From assembly GCA_963665085.2 (NCBI GenBank), contig CAXXXS010000002.1:1178001-1242000 (forward strand): a stretch of 64,000 nucleotides of DNA, read 5' to 3'. The notes under the pieces are model-generated. The model was not told the origin of the DNA. It ran no database searches and saw nothing but the letters and a program-made list of their open reading frames with translations. Positions 63,882 to 64,000 of the stretch are shown here, piece by piece. Both the position numbers and the translations under genes were made by a program. Within the stretch, counting starts at the first letter, position 1. Each line of letters starts with the position of its first letter. Source of the DNA: G963665085 sp963665085 (lineage in GTDB: Bacteria; Bacteroidota; Bacteroidia; Bacteroidales; JAAAOM01).

Positions 63882-64000
63882 GTGACTAAAATTTTCGATT
63901 CAAATGTAACGCCATTTGGTGGTATCCACCTAATACATAAGCAACTTTTTGCACATGGCGCAATTGATTTTATTGATAATCAACTTGGTGCAAGAGTAAA
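63882..64000 (+). CDS. IS1380-like transposase, 5' end (runs off the window)
   Basis: Only about 40 codons are visible from a GTG start: MTKIFDSNVTPFGGIHLIHK, then QLFAHGAIDFIDNQLGARV. The FGGIHLIHKQL opening is typical of IS1380-family (IS4-like DDE) transposases found in many Bacteroidota. The rest of the element lies to the right of the window, so completeness cannot be judged. Confidence 0.65.
   Translation, partial: MTKIFDSNVTPFGGIHLIHKQLFAHGAIDFIDNQLGARV

Noticed and set aside
1..64000. tRNA or rRNA genes
   Set aside because: No cloverleaf-like or rRNA-like sequence was recognised in any intergenic region.

Overview
The window is a low-G+C chromosomal segment of a Bacteroidota bacterium. 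The evidence is a SusC/SusD pair driven by an ECF sigma factor and a FecR-type anti-sigma factor, a Bacteroidota promoter (TTTG, 19 bases, TATATTTG), Bacteroidota-type lipoproteins and a Bacteroidales-like gene set. A Marinilabiliales-like plant or algal polysaccharide degrader would fit, but I cannot name a genus.

Layout. 0-4 kb: the C-terminal end of a cation/proton antiporter that enters from the left, then a leftward cell-envelope operon (coiled-coil lipoprotein, two different L,D-transpeptidases, a membrane-anchored protein). 4.3-13.4 kb: an ion and stress housekeeping block with a small unknown protein, an ECF sigma factor, a PepSY-like protein, a KUP potassium transporter, then leftward DedA, TerC, DUF502, a 43-residue membrane peptide, a tandem universal stress protein and a DUF4143 ATPase. 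A 36-bp perfect palindrome and a possible McrC remnant follow. 13.5-20.3 kb: a sugar catabolic operon of DeoR regulator, FGGY kinase, fucose/arabinose-isomerase-family protein, GRP/RhaT-like transporter and a two-subunit transketolase. This gene set resembles the D-apiose (apulose-4-phosphate transketolase) route.

20.8-59.5 kb: one very large polysaccharide utilisation locus (PUL). ECF sigma, FecR, SusC (with STN domain) and SusD are followed by about 31 kb of enzymes, almost all from two families. Eight are secreted Sde182-like proteins (DUF1593, nucleoside-hydrolase-like fold plus Ig-like C-terminus). Twelve are CE1-type serine esterases, ten with an N-terminal E-set/CBM48-like domain and two without. 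One GH3 beta-xylosidase-type enzyme lies among them. No endo-acting glycanase is visible. One esterase is cut by a 1,850-bp insertion sequence with a TATATA target duplication; removing it restores a perfect 398-codon frame. A 72-bp esterase 3' remnant, a REP-like repeat and several strong hairpins lie between genes. 59.7-62.5 kb: a second GH3 on the opposite strand, preceded by only the last ~100 codons of a second susD, so a second PUL has been truncated here. 62.8-64 kb: a patatin-like phospholipase and the 5' end of an IS1380-like transposase that runs off the window.

Working model: SusC/SusD import substrate, the esterases strip acyl groups from plant-type glycans, GH3 enzymes trim terminal sugars, and the Sde182-like proteins do an unassigned job on the same substrate, possibly hydrolysis of furanosyl side chains. 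The upstream transketolase operon could take up a released pentose such as apiose. The family expansion and the function of the Sde182-like proteins are the main novelty here.
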